A stretch of DNA of 64,000 nucleotides from Pacificibacter marinus (GTDB lineage Bacteria > Pseudomonadota > Alphaproteobacteria > Rhodobacterales > Rhodobacteraceae): the NCBI RefSeq assembly GCF_018860505.1, contig NZ_JAHKPU010000017.1, forward strand, positions 62,001-126,000, given 5' to 3'. The notes under the pieces are model-generated. The model saw only the letters and a program-made list of their open reading frames with translations. It was not told the DNA's origin and did not search any database. Below are positions 62,980 through 64,000 of the stretch, piece after piece. How positions within the stretch are numbered: the stretch's first letter is position 1; each line of letters starts with the position of its first letter. The position numbers were made by a program, and so were the translations under genes.

Positions 62980-64000
62980 ATGCTTACGATCGGAATTTGT
63001 GGCGGTGGAGTGGGTGGATTAACCGCAGCACTCGCGCTGATAAAAAGTGGGCATAAAGTCGAGATTTTCGAACGATCAAAGCATTTCGGACGCATCGGCG
63101 CGGACATCAATTTGACACCAAACGCCGTGCATGCTTTGGATGGTTTAGGCATCGGGAATACCCTGCGCCAAACAGCTGCCAAGCCAGAATACCGCATCAG
63201 TCGCACTTGGGATACGGGCGAAGAAACGTCACGTTTGGAAATGCAGGGCGACCGATATGATGCGCCGCAGCTTACCATTCACCGCGCAGATTTGGTGAGC
63301 GCGCTTTGTGGTGCCTTGCCTGATGGCGCTTTGCATTTTGGGGCTTCTATTGCAGGTGTTGAACATCTGGAAGACGGCGCGCGCATCCTGTTTGAAGGCT
63401 GCAGATCCAAGGATTTTGATCTCGTTATTGGTGCCGATGGTATTCATTCTGTCGTGCGCAACACGCTTTTTGGTAAAGACGATCCTAAGTTTACAGGGCT
63501 CGTGTCGTACCGTGCGGTCTTTGCGCGGGAAAAAGCCAAAGATATTCCCAACCTTGATAGTTTCACCAAATGGTGGGGACCAAATTCTGACCTTCAGCTT
63601 GTGGTCTTTCCACTTTTGCGCGGCGACGAGGTTTTTGTTTTCGCCACAACTCCACAAGAAAACTGGAGCGAGGAAGGCTGGACTTTGCCCGGAGATATCG
63701 AAAAGCTGCGTGACACCTATGCCGATTTTCACCCAGAAGTGCTTGAGCTGTTGAACTGCTGTACAGAGGTGACCTGTTCAGCACTGCACGTGCGCGAACC
63801 TATGGAGGCATGGTCGAAGGGAAATATCACAATCTTGGGCGATGCGGCGCACCCGATGGTGCCATTTATGGCACAGGGAGCGACAATGGCGATTGAGGAT
63901 GGTGTGGTTTTGTCATTGGCGCTTGCAAATGCAACAACCAAAACTGTGCCCGCAGCACTCGATGTTTATGAAGGGGCCCGCCGTGATCGGACTGCGCGCG
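62980..64000 (+). CDS. FAD-dependent aromatic monooxygenase (salicylate/3-hydroxybenzoate hydroxylase-like), partial
   Basis: ATG 62980 follows AAAGGA; an in-frame ATG at 62941 is possible. About 340 residues are present before the window ends. Group A flavin monooxygenase motifs are intact: GICGGGVGGLTAALALIKSG, ADGIHSVVR (DG motif) and GDAAHP. It probably adds a hydroxyl to an aromatic intermediate of the same pathway; the gap of 110 bp to the operon may hold a separate promoter. Confidence 0.88.
   Translation, partial: MLTIGICGGGVGGLTAALALIKSGHKVEIFERSKHFGRIGADINLTPNAVHALDGLGIGNTLRQTAAKPEYRISRTWDTGEETSRLEMQGDRYDAPQLTIHRADLVSALCGALPDGALHFGASIAGVEHLEDGARILFEGCRSKDFDLVIGADGIHSVVRNTLFGKDDPKFTGLVSYRAVFAREKAKDIPNLDSFTKWWGPNSDLQLVVFPLLRGDEVFVFATTPQENWSEEGWTLPGDIEKLRDTYADFHPEVLELLNCCTEVTCSALHVREPMEAWSKGNITILGDAAHPMVPFMAQGATMAIEDGVVLSLALANATTKTVPAALDVYEGARRDRTAR

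Overview
The window looks like accessory DNA, possibly a plasmid or genomic island, from a marine-type alphaproteobacterium, most likely Rhodobacterales (inferred from gene content). It is dense in ABC and TRAP importers, catabolic operons, a FeS-type photolyase, IS110 elements, large serine recombinases and a mobilisation (relaxase) module. No rRNA or tRNA gene and no replication initiator was recognised.

Layout. (1) 1-6400, minus strand: a carbohydrate-type ABC importer with a tandem-domain glycerophosphodiester phosphodiesterase (GDPD) and a LacI-type regulator, behind a perfect 14-bp palindrome. (2) 6645-15980: a LysR-regulated operon (2-oxoglutarate oxygenase, alpha/beta hydrolase, NitT/TauT-type ABC importer, guanine/cytosine-type deaminase) lying between a truncated and an intact IS110-family gene. 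(3) 16105-28812: two nearly identical, directly oriented copies of a large serine recombinase with its small partner gene bracket a second glycerophosphodiester import operon (ugpB-A-E-Q-C plus an RpiR-type regulator). One copy carries only the tail of an AAA+ protease gene; the other is joined to the intact gene. (4) 28519-32666: a soluble FtsH-like AAA+/M41 protease, a zinc-ribbon/GIY-YIG protein, a small unknown protein and a ribbon-helix-helix regulator with operator-like repeats. (5) 33735-36379: relaxase, MobC-like protein and accessory DNA-binding protein, with an oriT-like hairpin upstream.

(6) 37565-39623: FeS photolyase and a small exported protein, then an eroded CIA30-like gene. 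(7) 39991-46075: GntR/FCD regulator with a sugar-nucleotide-type epimerase, divergent from a TRAP importer, an esterase and a RidA protein. (8) 46168-48958: a bicupin and two IclR-family regulators. (9) 49294-64000: a long tightly packed plus-strand operon with a NitT/TauT importer, single-subunit Rieske oxygenase, two SDRs, alpha/beta hydrolase, extradiol-type VOC protein, ThDP enzyme, aspartate-dehydrogenase-like protein, aldehyde dehydrogenase, FAD reductase, flavodoxin, pentapeptide-repeat protein and (partial) FAD monooxygenase. The set reads as uptake, ring hydroxylation, dehydrogenation, ring cleavage and side-chain processing of an unidentified aromatic or heteroaromatic compound, with flavodoxin as the probable electron carrier.

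The most unusual parts are the recombinase-bracketed ugp segment, the protease/GIY-YIG module on the mobile element, the flavodoxin-linked Rieske operon with a pentapeptide-repeat member, and structured non-coding DNA after the IS110 recombinase genes.
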